Of a DNA stretch of 64,000 bases, positions 55,400 through 63,408 are shown one piece after another. The notes under the pieces are model-generated. The model had not been told where the DNA came from, searched no databases, and saw only the letters and a program-made list of their open reading frames with translations. The first letter of the stretch is position 1. Each line of letters starts with the position of its first letter. The position numbers were made by a program, and so were the translations under genes. This DNA comes from Williamsia soli (lineage in GTDB: Bacteria > Actinomycetota > Actinomycetes > Mycobacteriales > Mycobacteriaceae), in contig NZ_JAFRDR010000002.1 in NCBI RefSeq assembly GCF_017377795.1, positions 1-64,000 on the forward strand, given 5' to 3'.

Positions 55400-55738
55400 A
55401 TGGCTCAGTATCAGCAGGAGTTGAACGGCGTTTTCCAGGCGCTAGCGGACCCCACCCGTCGTGCGGTACTGGGCCGCCTCGGTCAGGGGCCGGCAAGCAT
55501 CAGTGAACTCGCCGGACCGTTCGACATGGCGCTGCCGTCTTTCATGAAGCACATCCGGCAGCTGGAGGCGAGTGGCTGGATTCGCACAGAGAAGGCCGGG
55601 CGGGTTCGCATGTGCGTGATCGAGAAGCGGCGATTCGAGGTCGCCGAGTCGTGGCTTGCGGAGCAGCGCGCGATCTGGGAGGGCCGGACCGACCGGCTCG
55701 AAACATTTGTCACAAGAGCAGAGGAGTGCAACCAATGA
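55400..55738 (+). CDS. ArsR-family regulator (SRPBCC-linked type)
   Basis: About 112 aa. Winged helix with ALADPTRRAVLGRLGQGPAS, ISELAGPFDMALPSFMKHIRQLEASGWI and the wing RTEKAGRVRMCVIEKRRFEVAESWL. No metal-binding cysteine box, as expected for the group that travels with SRPBCC/AHSA1 genes. ATG 55400 fits a leaderless start; an in-frame TTG at 55385 has no ribosome site. The stop overlaps the SRPBCC start. Confidence 0.9.
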   Translation: MAQYQQELNGVFQALADPTRRAVLGRLGQGPASISELAGPFDMALPSFMKHIRQLEASGWIRTEKAGRVRMCVIEKRRFEVAESWLAEQRAIWEGRTDRLETFVTRAEECNQ

Positions 55739-56205
55739 CCACATCCATCGACACCGAGCGCGACCTGGTGGTCTCGCGCATCATCCGGGCACCGCGTGCC
55801 GCAGTGTGGTCCGCCTGGACCGAGCCCGCAAAGTTCGAGCAATGGTGGGTCCCGGCCCCAGCCGAATGCAAGGTGGCGGGTTTCGACCTGCGACCCGGCG
55901 GCGACTTCAGGACCGAGATACGAGAGAGCGGTGGTGATTTCTCGCCGCATATCGATGGTTGCTTCCTCGTGGTAGATCATCTCGAACGCATCGTGTTCAC
56001 CACTGCATTGATCGGCGGATGGCGTCCAGCTCTACACCCCTTCATGACGGCCACCATCACGTTCGCGGAACACCCGGACGGCACCGAATACACAGCCACC
56101 GCCATGCACAAAGACATCGCTGATCGAAACATGCACGACGAGATGGGATTTCAGGACGGCTGGGGGACGGTCACTCGGCAACTCGCCGAACTCGCCGAGG
56201 CCTGA
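55735..56205 (+). CDS. SRPBCC (AHSA1-like) domain protein
   Basis: 156 aa with the START/Bet v1-like pattern: VVSRIIRAPRAAVWSAWTEP, FEQWWVPAP, GFDLRPGGDF, GCFLVVDHLERIVFT and C-terminal GWGTVTRQLAELAE. Hydrophobic-ligand binding is the family theme; ligand unknown. Translationally coupled to ArsR. A second, broken pair of this kind lies at 57675-58343. Confidence 0.9.
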   Translation: MTTSIDTERDLVVSRIIRAPRAAVWSAWTEPAKFEQWWVPAPAECKVAGFDLRPGGDFRTEIRESGGDFSPHIDGCFLVVDHLERIVFTTALIGGWRPALHPFMTATITFAEHPDGTEYTATAMHKDIADRNMHDEMGFQDGWGTVTRQLAELAEA

Positions 56206-56265
56206 CCGGCCGCCGAGACCTGCTGCGACCAGGGCCGTAGCTGACCCGAGTCTAGAATCGAGCCC

Positions 56266-57252
56266 ATGCGATTCGGATTGTTTGTTCCTCAGGGCTGGCG
56301 TTTGGACCTGGTCGGTATCGACCCCGCAGATCAGTGGGCGGTGATGCGTGATTTCTCGGTGCGAGCGGATCAGGGCGCGTGGGACTCACTGTGGGTCTAC
56401 GACCATTTCCACACAGTCCCGGCGCCCACCGAGGAGGCCACGCACGAGGCCTGGACTCTCATGTCGGCGCTCGCGGCATCGACCTCACGGATACGGCTCG
56501 GCCAGATGTGCACTGCGATGAGTTACCGCAACCCGGCCTACCTTGCCAAAGTGGCAGCGACAACAGATCTGATCTCCGGCGGGCGGGTCGAGATGGGTAT
56601 CGGCGGCGGGTGGTACGAGCATGAATGGCGCGCTTACGGTTACGGATTCCCCTCGGCTGGAGAGCGTTTGGGGCGCCTCGACGAAGGTGTGCAGATCATG
56701 AGGCAGGCCTGGACCACTGGCGTCGCGACGCTCGACGGCAAGCACTACCAGGTCGATGGCGCCATCTGCCGTCCACTTCCGTTGCAGGATGGCGGAATTC
56801 CGATCTGGATCGCGGGCGGTGGACAGAAGGTGACGTTGAAGATCGCGGCGAAGTACGCGCAATACACCAATTTCGACGGCACCCCCGAGGGCTTCACTCA
56901 GAAGTCGGAGATCCTGCGTGCGCACTGCGATACAGTCGGTACCGATTTCGGCGCGATCGTGCGTTCTGCCAATTACAACGTGGCCATCGGGTCAACCGAA
57001 GCCGAGGTCGAGCAGCGTTTGGCGACCTTGGTGGAGCGCCTGACCCCGCATGTCGGAGCGGAGAAGGCCGAGGCGGCGCTGGGAGCGTTCCGGGACCTGC
57101 CCGGAGTCGGTACTCCGCAACAGATCATCGAAAAACTGTCGGTGCTCAAGGAGAAGGGGATGTCCTACGGCATCTTCTACTTCCCCGAGGCTGCTTACGA
57201 TCTGTCGGGCATCGAACTCTTCGAAACGGAAGTGGTGCCCGCACTCCGCTGA
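56266..57252 (+). CDS. LLM-class F420-dependent oxidoreductase
   Basis: 328 aa luciferase-like TIM barrel: MRFGLFVPQGW, WDSLWVYDHFHT, RIRLGQMCTAMSYRNPAYLAK, GGRVEMGIGGGWYEHEW and PIWIAGGGQKVTLK, matching TIGR03560-type F420-dependent family members. F420 use is inferred from the actinobacterial family; FMN is the alternative. Substrate unknown. Confidence 0.9.
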   Translation: MRFGLFVPQGWRLDLVGIDPADQWAVMRDFSVRADQGAWDSLWVYDHFHTVPAPTEEATHEAWTLMSALAASTSRIRLGQMCTAMSYRNPAYLAKVAATTDLISGGRVEMGIGGGWYEHEWRAYGYGFPSAGERLGRLDEGVQIMRQAWTTGVATLDGKHYQVDGAICRPLPLQDGGIPIWIAGGGQKVTLKIAAKYAQYTNFDGTPEGFTQKSEILRAHCDTVGTDFGAIVRSANYNVAIGSTEAEVEQRLATLVERLTPHVGAEKAEAALGAFRDLPGVGTPQQIIEKLSVLKEKGMSYGIFYFPEAAYDLSGIELFETEVVPALR

Positions 57253-57278
57253 TCGTCTCGACGGCGAGCAGGGCCGCG

Positions 57279-57509
57279 TCAGGCATTGCCCCTGAACTGT
57301 TCGACCTCCCCGCGTAGTCGGTCGATGTCCTCGGCAAGGGCGGCCGCGCGCTCTTCCGTTCGCTGCATCGCCGCCTCCTCTGACCGCGTATCCGTATCAG
57401 GGGAGGCGGCCAGTCCAGCGATGAGACTGTCCAGAGCTGCCTCGGCCGCGGCAAGCGCCTCGCGTAGTCGCCGAATCTGCGCTGCGTCCGACCCTGATGC
57501 TGACATCAC
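57279..57509 (-). CDS. Small coiled-coil protein
   Basis: 76 aa, almost entirely helical with heptads (IRRLREALAAAEAALDSLIA, ERAAALAEDIDRLRGEVEQF). No catalytic motif and no signal. Composition and codon use fit a real gene. Convergent with the LLM oxidoreductase gene. Function unknown. Confidence 0.65.
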   Translation of the reverse strand: MMSASGSDAAQIRRLREALAAAEAALDSLIAGLAASPDTDTRSEEAAMQRTEERAAALAEDIDRLRGEVEQFRGNA

Positions 57510-57540
57510 GCCAGTCTATGGCCGGCGGGACTCGCTCTGC

Positions 57541-57686
57541 GCTCCGTCACACCTCTCTGGTCGAGCTCCGCTACGGCTCCGTCACACCTCTCTGGTCGAG
57601 CTCCGCTACGGCTCCGTCACACCTCTCTGGTCGAGCTCCGCTACGCTCCGTCACACCTCTCTGGTCGAGCTCCGCTACGCTCCGTC
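57541..57686. repeat. Tandem repeat of a 34/35-bp unit, four copies plus a partial fifth
   Basis: The unit starts GCTCCGTCACACCTCTCTGG and ends TCGAGCTCCGCTAC(G). Copies begin at 57541, 57576, 57611 and 57645; the last two are 34 bp because one G is missing at the joint. A truncated fifth starts at 57679. Copies are otherwise identical. The fourth copy supplies the stop codon (CTAC on the plus strand) of the broken SRPBCC gene. No spacers separate the copies. Confidence 0.9.
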
Positions 57687-58215
57687 TCCTTCGGTACCGA
57701 GGTAAAACGCTGTCGTACGCATCTCGAACGCCCGGGCGAGCGCCTCGGGAGTGCCGGCAGCCACCGCGGCGTCTGCCCACCGCCTGCTGCTGTCGGACAT
57801 GAAGTGCTGCGCCTGCTCGGTCTGTGCCCACTCCGTACTCTCCGCGGGTGCCGAAGCTCCCGTCTCGAGATGGTGTGCCAGGCCCAGTAGGCCCAGGTCC
57901 CAACCGATGCCGACTGAACCTGGACCGTACTCAGTCCAGCGATCCGCTGCGACGTCGGCGCCGTGCTCGATGGCCGGCGTTGCCCTCGATCTGGTACGTG
58001 CCGCCGAGTTCCAAGTCCCCGGTGACAGGTGCGAACCAGCGTGCCAGTCGGTCGGCTGTGGTGCACGCTTGCCACAAGTCATCGATGTCGGTGTCGTAGC
58101 TCTGACTCAGACCGGCAACGATACTGAAGGTCCTACCGTTGTCGGTCGTGGTCAGGCTCCGGGTCACTGCGTCGAGTTGCCCGTTTGCAGTGGTGGTGAG
58201 GTCCTGGTCGGTCAT
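57675..58215 (-). pseudogene. SRPBCC-domain gene, internally deleted and out of frame
   Basis: From ATG 58215 the frame reads a normal SRPBCC N-terminus (81 residues, through LARWFAPVTGDLELGGTYQI and EGNAG) and then runs into Arg-rich nonsense and stops at 57931. The correct C-terminal part (IEHGADVAADRWTEYGPG, GIGWDLGLLGLAHHL, MRTTAFYLG) continues in another frame down to 57675. The segment that normally joins them, about 35-40 codons by memory of the family, is missing near 57970. So a frame-disrupting deletion has broken the gene. It formerly formed an operon with the ArsR remnant (ATGA overlap). Confidence 0.8.
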
Positions 58216-58343
58216 CTCTTCTCCTCGGTCTGAGGTCTTCGAGCTCGTTTTCCACGTGCGATCTCGGTGTCGAGAGCGGCGAGCCTCGGTGCCCAGAACC
58301 CTCGAAACTGATCGAGCCAATCGTCCACGGCGCGTAGCTGACT
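58212..58343 (-). pseudogene. C-terminal remnant of an ArsR-family regulator
   Basis: About 42 residues (LRAVDDWLDQFRGFWAPRLA, then ALDTEIARGKRARRP) match the C-terminal tail typical of SRPBCC-linked ArsR regulators, ending in TGA that overlaps the ATG of the broken SRPBCC gene. The helix-turn-helix part is missing; the upstream sequence leads directly into the dsbA-like gene's promoter. The remnant presumably was truncated by the same decay or by a deletion. Confidence 0.7.
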
Positions 58344-58381
58344 GCAATTCAACCGGGCCCGGAATTTGTGACAATGTTCGG

Positions 58382-58876
58382 ATGAGCGACATCGATCCCG
58401 ATCGGCATCTCTACGGGCACCCCGACGCACCCGTTCGTATCGTCGAATACGGCGATTTCGAATGTCCGTACTGCCAGGCGGCGGCTCCGATCCTCAAAAA
58501 GGTGATGGACGAGTCGAAGGGCCGTACGTGTCTGATCTTCCGACACTTCCCTCTGTTCGAGGTGCACCCGTTCGCGCTCACCGCGGCCCTGGCGGCCGAG
58601 GCGTCCGGACAACGGTTCTGGGACATGCACGACGAGCTGTTCGCCCACCAGAACCATCTCGACGACTCACACCTCGCGGAATACGCGTACCGGGCCGGGG
58701 TGGTCGATTCGGTGATCGGCCTGGCGGCACAGCCCTACAGGGCGGCGGTCGAAGCGGATTACAACAGGGGAGTCGGCGAGGGTGTCCGCGGGACCCCTAG
58801 CCTGTTCATCGACGACGTCCGGTACGCCGGCGAGGTGGAGCTCGAAGCCTTACGCAAGGCCACCGGCTCTGCTTAG
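58382..58876 (+). CDS. DsbA-family thioredoxin-like protein
   Basis: 164 aa. DsbA fold with the active-site CPYC in FECPYCQAAAP, a helical insert (FWDMHDELFAHQNHLDDSHL) and the cis-Pro loop RGTPSLFIDD. No signal peptide, so cytoplasmic. It closely resembles the thioredoxin domain that is fused to the C-terminus of NhaA in many actinobacteria, and nhaA is the convergent neighbour 14 bp away. ATG 58382 was chosen because it starts the domain; upstream frame is antisense to the remnants. Confidence 0.9.
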   Translation: MSDIDPDRHLYGHPDAPVRIVEYGDFECPYCQAAAPILKKVMDESKGRTCLIFRHFPLFEVHPFALTAALAAEASGQRFWDMHDELFAHQNHLDDSHLAEYAYRAGVVDSVIGLAAQPYRAAVEADYNRGVGEGVRGTPSLFIDDVRYAGEVELEALRKATGSA

Positions 58877-58890
58877 GCGTGCGCGGGACG

Positions 58891-60324
58891 TCACCGGAGG
58901 GTGGGGTCAATCCACGGACCGACGGGCAGGCTCGGCGGGTTGTCGGCGTCAGCGAGACTGCACAACGGAAGCCGCTCACCGAGATAACGCAGCAACACCG
59001 ACCCCAGGATGGCCGCGATGGCAGAACCGACCAGCACACCGATCTTCGCGTCCTGCTGCAGCACCGGGTCGTCGAAGGCGAGGTCGGTGATGAACAGGGA
59101 GATCGTGAATCCGATGCCGGCGAGCACCGCGCCGCCGATGAGGTGTCCGTAGCGGACCTGGCCGGGCAGGTATCCCAGCCCGAACTTGAGTGCCAGTCCC
59201 GCAGCGATCGAGATCCCGACACCGTTGCCGACGACCAACGCCACGATGATGCCGATTGTCACCGACGAGCTGGATGCCGCACTCAAGGCATCCGCGTTCA
59301 GCGCCACGCCGGCATTGGCCAGACCGAACAAGGGGACCACCACCAGTGCGCTCACGGGGTGCAATGAGTCCTGGAGACGCTCGTTCGCGGGAACCGTCGC
59401 CCGGACCGCTGCCGACGCCAACCGCGCACGGGTGGCGTCCGCGCGTTGTATGGCCAGGCGGCCGTAAGCACGAACTCGCTCGCGCTGTTCGGGTTCGACT
59501 GCTGCGGTCGGGATGATCACGCCCAGAATGACGCCGGCCAGCGTGGGATGGAGTCCCGATTCGAAGACCGCACACCACAACGCGATGCCCACCAGGATGT
59601 AGGGCCGCAGCGTCCACATGCGCGCCCAGCGCATGAACACCAGAACCGCGATCAGCACGACGACCACACCGAGGGCCGGCAGAGACACGTCGTCGGTGTA
59701 GAAGATCGCCATGACGGTGATTGCGCCGATGTCGTCGACGATCGCCAGGGTCAGCAGGAACAACCGGATCTGATCGGGACATCGCGGACCGAACAGCGCC
59801 AAGATGCCGAGCAGGAAGGCGGTGTCGGTCGAGATCGGGATACCCCAGCCCGCCGCGGCGGGGCCCGTGGGTTGGAAGGCCAAGTAGATCAGGGCGGGCA
59901 GCACCAGACCGCCGATTGCGCCGAGCACGGGGACGATCACCGTGCGGCGATCGGTGAGCTCGCCGACCGTGACCTCGCGGCTGATCTCCAAGCCGACAAC
60001 CAGGAAGAAGATGGCCATCGCCGCGTCATTGACGATGTGCTGGAAATCCAGTGCCGTCGACCATGAACCGATCTGGAGCACCACCTCGGTGTGCCAGAAC
60101 GAGTCATACCCGGTGCCCGGAACATTCGCCCACGCCAACGCCAGGACGGTCGCGGCGAGCAACAATCCGGCGCTGCCCGATTCCTTGGAGAGGAACTGCA
60201 GCGCCCGCGGCGACACAGAGGTCCTCGACGATGTGAGCCGAGTGGTCGGCCCCGGGCCGATCGACAGTCCGGAACCGACCGCATTCGCTGCCGGTCCGCG
60301 ATCATCACTTGCCACGCCGATCAT
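58891..60324 (-). CDS. nhaA: Na+/H+ antiporter NhaA
   Basis: 477 aa, about 11-12 transmembrane helices. The family motifs are intact: FFLVVGLEISREVTVGEL, PISTDTAFLLG with discontinuous helix TM4, and the ion-binding Asp pair in LAIVDDIGAI. A 45-residue cytoplasmic N-terminal extension and a short C-terminal tail are present. It exchanges external H+ for internal Na+ across the cytoplasmic membrane. The DsbA-like protein encoded next to it may work with it. Confidence 0.95.
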   Translation of the reverse strand: MIGVASDDRGPAANAVGSGLSIGPGPTTRLTSSRTSVSPRALQFLSKESGSAGLLLAATVLALAWANVPGTGYDSFWHTEVVLQIGSWSTALDFQHIVNDAAMAIFFLVVGLEISREVTVGELTDRRTVIVPVLGAIGGLVLPALIYLAFQPTGPAAAGWGIPISTDTAFLLGILALFGPRCPDQIRLFLLTLAIVDDIGAITVMAIFYTDDVSLPALGVVVVLIAVLVFMRWARMWTLRPYILVGIALWCAVFESGLHPTLAGVILGVIIPTAAVEPEQRERVRAYGRLAIQRADATRARLASAAVRATVPANERLQDSLHPVSALVVVPLFGLANAGVALNADALSAASSSSVTIGIIVALVVGNGVGISIAAGLALKFGLGYLPGQVRYGHLIGGAVLAGIGFTISLFITDLAFDDPVLQQDAKIGVLVGSAIAAILGSVLLRYLGERLPLCSLADADNPPSLPVGPWIDPTLR

Positions 60325-60353
60325 TGTGCGTCAGCACGCGGCGTCCGGCTCGG

Positions 60354-61178
60354 TCAGCCCTGGGCTTCGACGGCGACCGGCTGCCACTCCTCCCACGTCT
60401 GCAACCGGCTCGCGTAGTCAGCCTTGGCGATGTCGAGCGGCGCAGCACCGAAAAACACCCGCAGTGGCGGTTTCTCGGCGTCCACGACTTTCAGGATCGC
60501 GCGCGCCGACGCCTGCGGATCGCCGGGCACGGACGTGCGCTTCTTGCGAGCTTCCGCTGCTGCCTGGTGTGCGTCGGCGTAGTCGTCGAGCGGTGTCGCG
60601 TGCTTGGCGGACGAGCCACCCCAGTCGGTGTCGAACCCGCCGGGTTCGATCAGGGTGACGTGAACCCCGAACGACTCGACCTCCAGCGACAGGGCCTGCG
60701 AGAAGCCCTCGAGGGCCCACTTGGAGGCGTGGTAGATGCCGACGTTCTGGAAGGCGCTGATGCCGCCGATCGACGACACCTGGATGATGTGGCCGCTGCG
60801 CTGTGCCCGCAGAAACGGCAGTGCTGCCTGGGTGATCCAGAGCGCGCCGAACACGTTGGTCTCGATCTGGTCGCGGGCTTCGGACTCACTGAGTTCTTCG
60901 ATGAAACCGAACTGGCCATATCCGGCGTTGTTCACCACCACATCGAGGCGGCCGAAGTGCTCGTGGGCGCCGGCCACAGCTGCGAAATCGGCGTCGCGGT
61001 CGGTCACATCGAGCTCGATCGGCAGGATCGAATCGCCGTACCTGTCGACGAGGTCGCCCAGCGACGCGGTGTTGCGTGCTGTCGCAGCGACCTTGTCCCC
61101 GCGTTCGAGGGCTGCTATCGCCCACTCGCGGCCGAATCCACGGGAAGTGCCCGTGATGAACCAGATCTTGTTGCTCAT
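60354..61178 (-). CDS. Short-chain dehydrogenase/reductase
   Basis: 274 aa. NAD(P) motif TGTSRGFGR, NNAGYG, catalytic Ser in VSSIGG, YxxxK as YHASK, all in classical SDR positions. The C-terminal half (GGFDTDWGGSSAKHA) fits the SDR5C-like group of oxidoreductases. Substrate unknown. A 144-bp gap separates it from the divergent carboxylesterase. Confidence 0.92.
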   Translation of the reverse strand: MSNKIWFITGTSRGFGREWAIAALERGDKVAATARNTASLGDLVDRYGDSILPIELDVTDRDADFAAVAGAHEHFGRLDVVVNNAGYGQFGFIEELSESEARDQIETNVFGALWITQAALPFLRAQRSGHIIQVSSIGGISAFQNVGIYHASKWALEGFSQALSLEVESFGVHVTLIEPGGFDTDWGGSSAKHATPLDDYADAHQAAAEARKKRTSVPGDPQASARAILKVVDAEKPPLRVFFGAAPLDIAKADYASRLQTWEEWQPVAVEAQG

Positions 61179-61322
61179 TGTCGATAGTCCTTTCGCAGGT
61201 GGACCGGGCCGCCTGTCGACGACACACAGTCGTGGTCAACGCGCCGGTCGTCTCGCGGCATTCCCGCCGACCTTCGTTAGTGTGGCAACACAGCCCACTT
61301 CGGCGGCAGGGAGAACTTCGAG

Positions 61323-62870
61323 ATGGCAGACGATGGCAGCGTGGTGGAGACCACCAATGGACCGGTCCGCGGACTCGACGACGGGATCACCAAGTCGTGG
61401 CGGGGGATTCGTTATGCAGCGGCGCCGGTGGGGGAGCTGCGGTGGCGTGCCCCGGTGCGCCCCGAGCCGTGGACCGAGGTGGCTGACACCGGCGTCTTCG
61501 GTCCGGTCGCGCCGCAGCCGAGCAACCCGGTGATCAGGCTCGGTGAGGGCATCGTCCAGAACGAGGACTGTCTGAGCCTCAACGTGTCGGCGGCGTCCGC
61601 GGTGGTCGCCGGGGACGCCAAACCGGTGATGGTGTGGGTGCACGGCGGTGCATACATCTTCGGGTCGTCGAGCCAGCCGCTCTACGATGCCCGTGCGCTG
61701 GTGTCCGATGGCGACGTCATCGTGGTCACCGTCAACTACCGGCTCGGCGCATTGGGATTCCTCGATCTGTCGGGATTCAGCACCGACGAACACCGGTTCG
61801 ACTCGAACCTGGCACTGCGCGACCTCATCCTGGCTCTGGAGTGGGTTCGGGACAACATCGCAGCGTTCGGAGGGGACCCCGACCGCGTGACCCTGTTCGG
61901 TGAGTCCGCCGGGGGGTCGATTGTCACGACCATGTTGACCGTTCCCGCAGCACGAGGCCTGTTCGCTCGTGCGATAGCCCAGAGTGCGCCCGCGACTTCG
62001 GTGTACGACAGTGCGCGTGCCAAGCGGGTCGCCACGACTTTTCTGGGGCTGCTCGGCATCGATGAAGGGGATGTCGGGACCCTCCAGGATCTGCCCGTCG
62101 CCAAGATCGTCGCCGCGGGTTTGGAGTTGTTCAGCGACGTCCCGGCCACGGCGCCCGGAACGCTCGCATTCGCACCTACCGTCGATCGCGACCTGCTGCC
62201 CGATTATCCCCTGGCAGCGTTCCGGGCCGGACAGTCGCATCCGGTGCCGCTCATCATCGGTACGAACAAGGACGAGGCTGCGCTGTTCAAGTGGATGAAG
62301 TCGCCGCTGATGCCGATCACGCCGGATGCCATCAGAGCGATGTTCACCGAGATCGCCGCAGAACAGCCCGAACTCAAACTCCCCAGCGAAGCCGAGATCG
62401 GCTCGGCCTATTCGGGTATGAAACTCAAGGCGGCCGGCCTCGCCGTCGCCCGGGACATCGGCTTCCGCATGCCGACGATCTGGCTCGCCGAGGCCCACAG
62501 CGCGGTGGCGCCGGTATACCTCTACCGATTCGATTGGGCGACACCGATGTTGCGTGCGCTCCGCGTCGGAGCGACACATGCGACCGAATTGCCATACGTG
62601 TGGGGCAATCTTGTGATGGGTCGCAAAGACATCACGTTCAAACTCGGTGGGTTGAAGGTGGGCAAGGCACTGTCGGCGCGCCTGCAGAACCGCTGGGTCT
62701 CTTTTGCAGTCGACGGGCATCCACGCGGACTGCCCGGAGATCCGGACTGGTTCCCCTACGAGCGTGAACATCGAGCAACCCTTGTGATCGACAGGCAGGA
62801 CTCGGTGATCGACGATCTCGATCGAGACCTGCGTGAGGCGTGGGGCGACGACGTCCTGAATTTCCTGTGA
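61323..62870 (+). CDS. Type-B carboxylesterase
   Basis: 515 aa. NEDCLSLNV and the oxyanion-hole segment VWVHGGAYIFGSSS are followed by nucleophile GESAGGS (about 197), acidic residue near NKDEAA and His in THATELPYVWG, the complete PF00135 triad. No signal peptide, so cytoplasmic. Broad ester or carbamate hydrolysis is expected. It is followed by PH-domain genes in the same direction. Confidence 0.93.
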   Translation: MADDGSVVETTNGPVRGLDDGITKSWRGIRYAAAPVGELRWRAPVRPEPWTEVADTGVFGPVAPQPSNPVIRLGEGIVQNEDCLSLNVSAASAVVAGDAKPVMVWVHGGAYIFGSSSQPLYDARALVSDGDVIVVTVNYRLGALGFLDLSGFSTDEHRFDSNLALRDLILALEWVRDNIAAFGGDPDRVTLFGESAGGSIVTTMLTVPAARGLFARAIAQSAPATSVYDSARAKRVATTFLGLLGIDEGDVGTLQDLPVAKIVAAGLELFSDVPATAPGTLAFAPTVDRDLLPDYPLAAFRAGQSHPVPLIIGTNKDEAALFKWMKSPLMPITPDAIRAMFTEIAAEQPELKLPSEAEIGSAYSGMKLKAAGLAVARDIGFRMPTIWLAEAHSAVAPVYLYRFDWATPMLRALRVGATHATELPYVWGNLVMGRKDITFKLGGLKVGKALSARLQNRWVSFAVDGHPRGLPGDPDWFPYEREHRATLVIDRQDSVIDDLDRDLREAWGDDVLNFL

Positions 62871-62880
62871 TGCAGCACCT

Positions 62881-63408
62881 ATGCTGGGCGACGCGGTGAC
62901 GTCCGCTGATTCGGCGTTGCGCGCCACAGAACCCAGGCCACCACGCAATCGGATTGATCCGCGGTCACGCTGGTATTGGCTCCTCGAGTGTCTGTGCGTG
63001 TTGACGCTCGCGGTGGCCGCGCTGATCGCTCCGGCACTCATCTGGGCGGGTGTCCGCCCGGCTTTCCTGATCGCCGCCGCGGTCGTCGGCGGAACTCTGC
63101 TCGGGTGGACGGTGACCATGCCGTTCCTGCGGTACCGGGTCCATCGCTGGGAAGCCAGTGGTACCGCCGTGTACGCGAAGACCGGGTGGTTGTCCCGGGA
63201 GTGGAAGGTGGCGCCGCTTTCCCGCATCCAGTCCGTCGAGGCCAAACGAAATCCGCTGCACCAGTTGCTGGGCCTGGCCCAGGTATCGGTCACGACGGCG
63301 TCAGCGCACGGCGAGATCGTGATCCAAGGTCTCGACCAGATGGTCGCCGACGACCTCGTGGCCGAACTGACGGTGGCAACGGAAAGCACGGTCGGGGACG
63401 CGACGTGA
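62881..63408 (+). CDS. Membrane protein with bacterial PH domain (YdbS-like)
   Basis: 175 aa. Two transmembrane helices (about 33-55 and 62-82) precede a bPH2 domain (YRVHRWEASGTAVYAKTGWL, REWKVAPLSRIQSVE, LLGLAQVSVTTAS). The ydbS/ydbT pairing is common, and the next gene is the partner. GTG 62896 is an alternative start. Role unknown; possibly cell-envelope stress related. Confidence 0.85.
   Translation: MLGDAVTSADSALRATEPRPPRNRIDPRSRWYWLLECLCVLTLAVAALIAPALIWAGVRPAFLIAAAVVGGTLLGWTVTMPFLRYRVHRWEASGTAVYAKTGWLSREWKVAPLSRIQSVEAKRNPLHQLLGLAQVSVTTASAHGEIVIQGLDQMVADDLVAELTVATESTVGDAT

Noticed and set aside
57541-57686. Tandem repeats as a CRISPR array
   Set aside because: Copies are directly joined with no unique spacers, the unit is not a CRISPR-type palindrome, and no cas genes are near.
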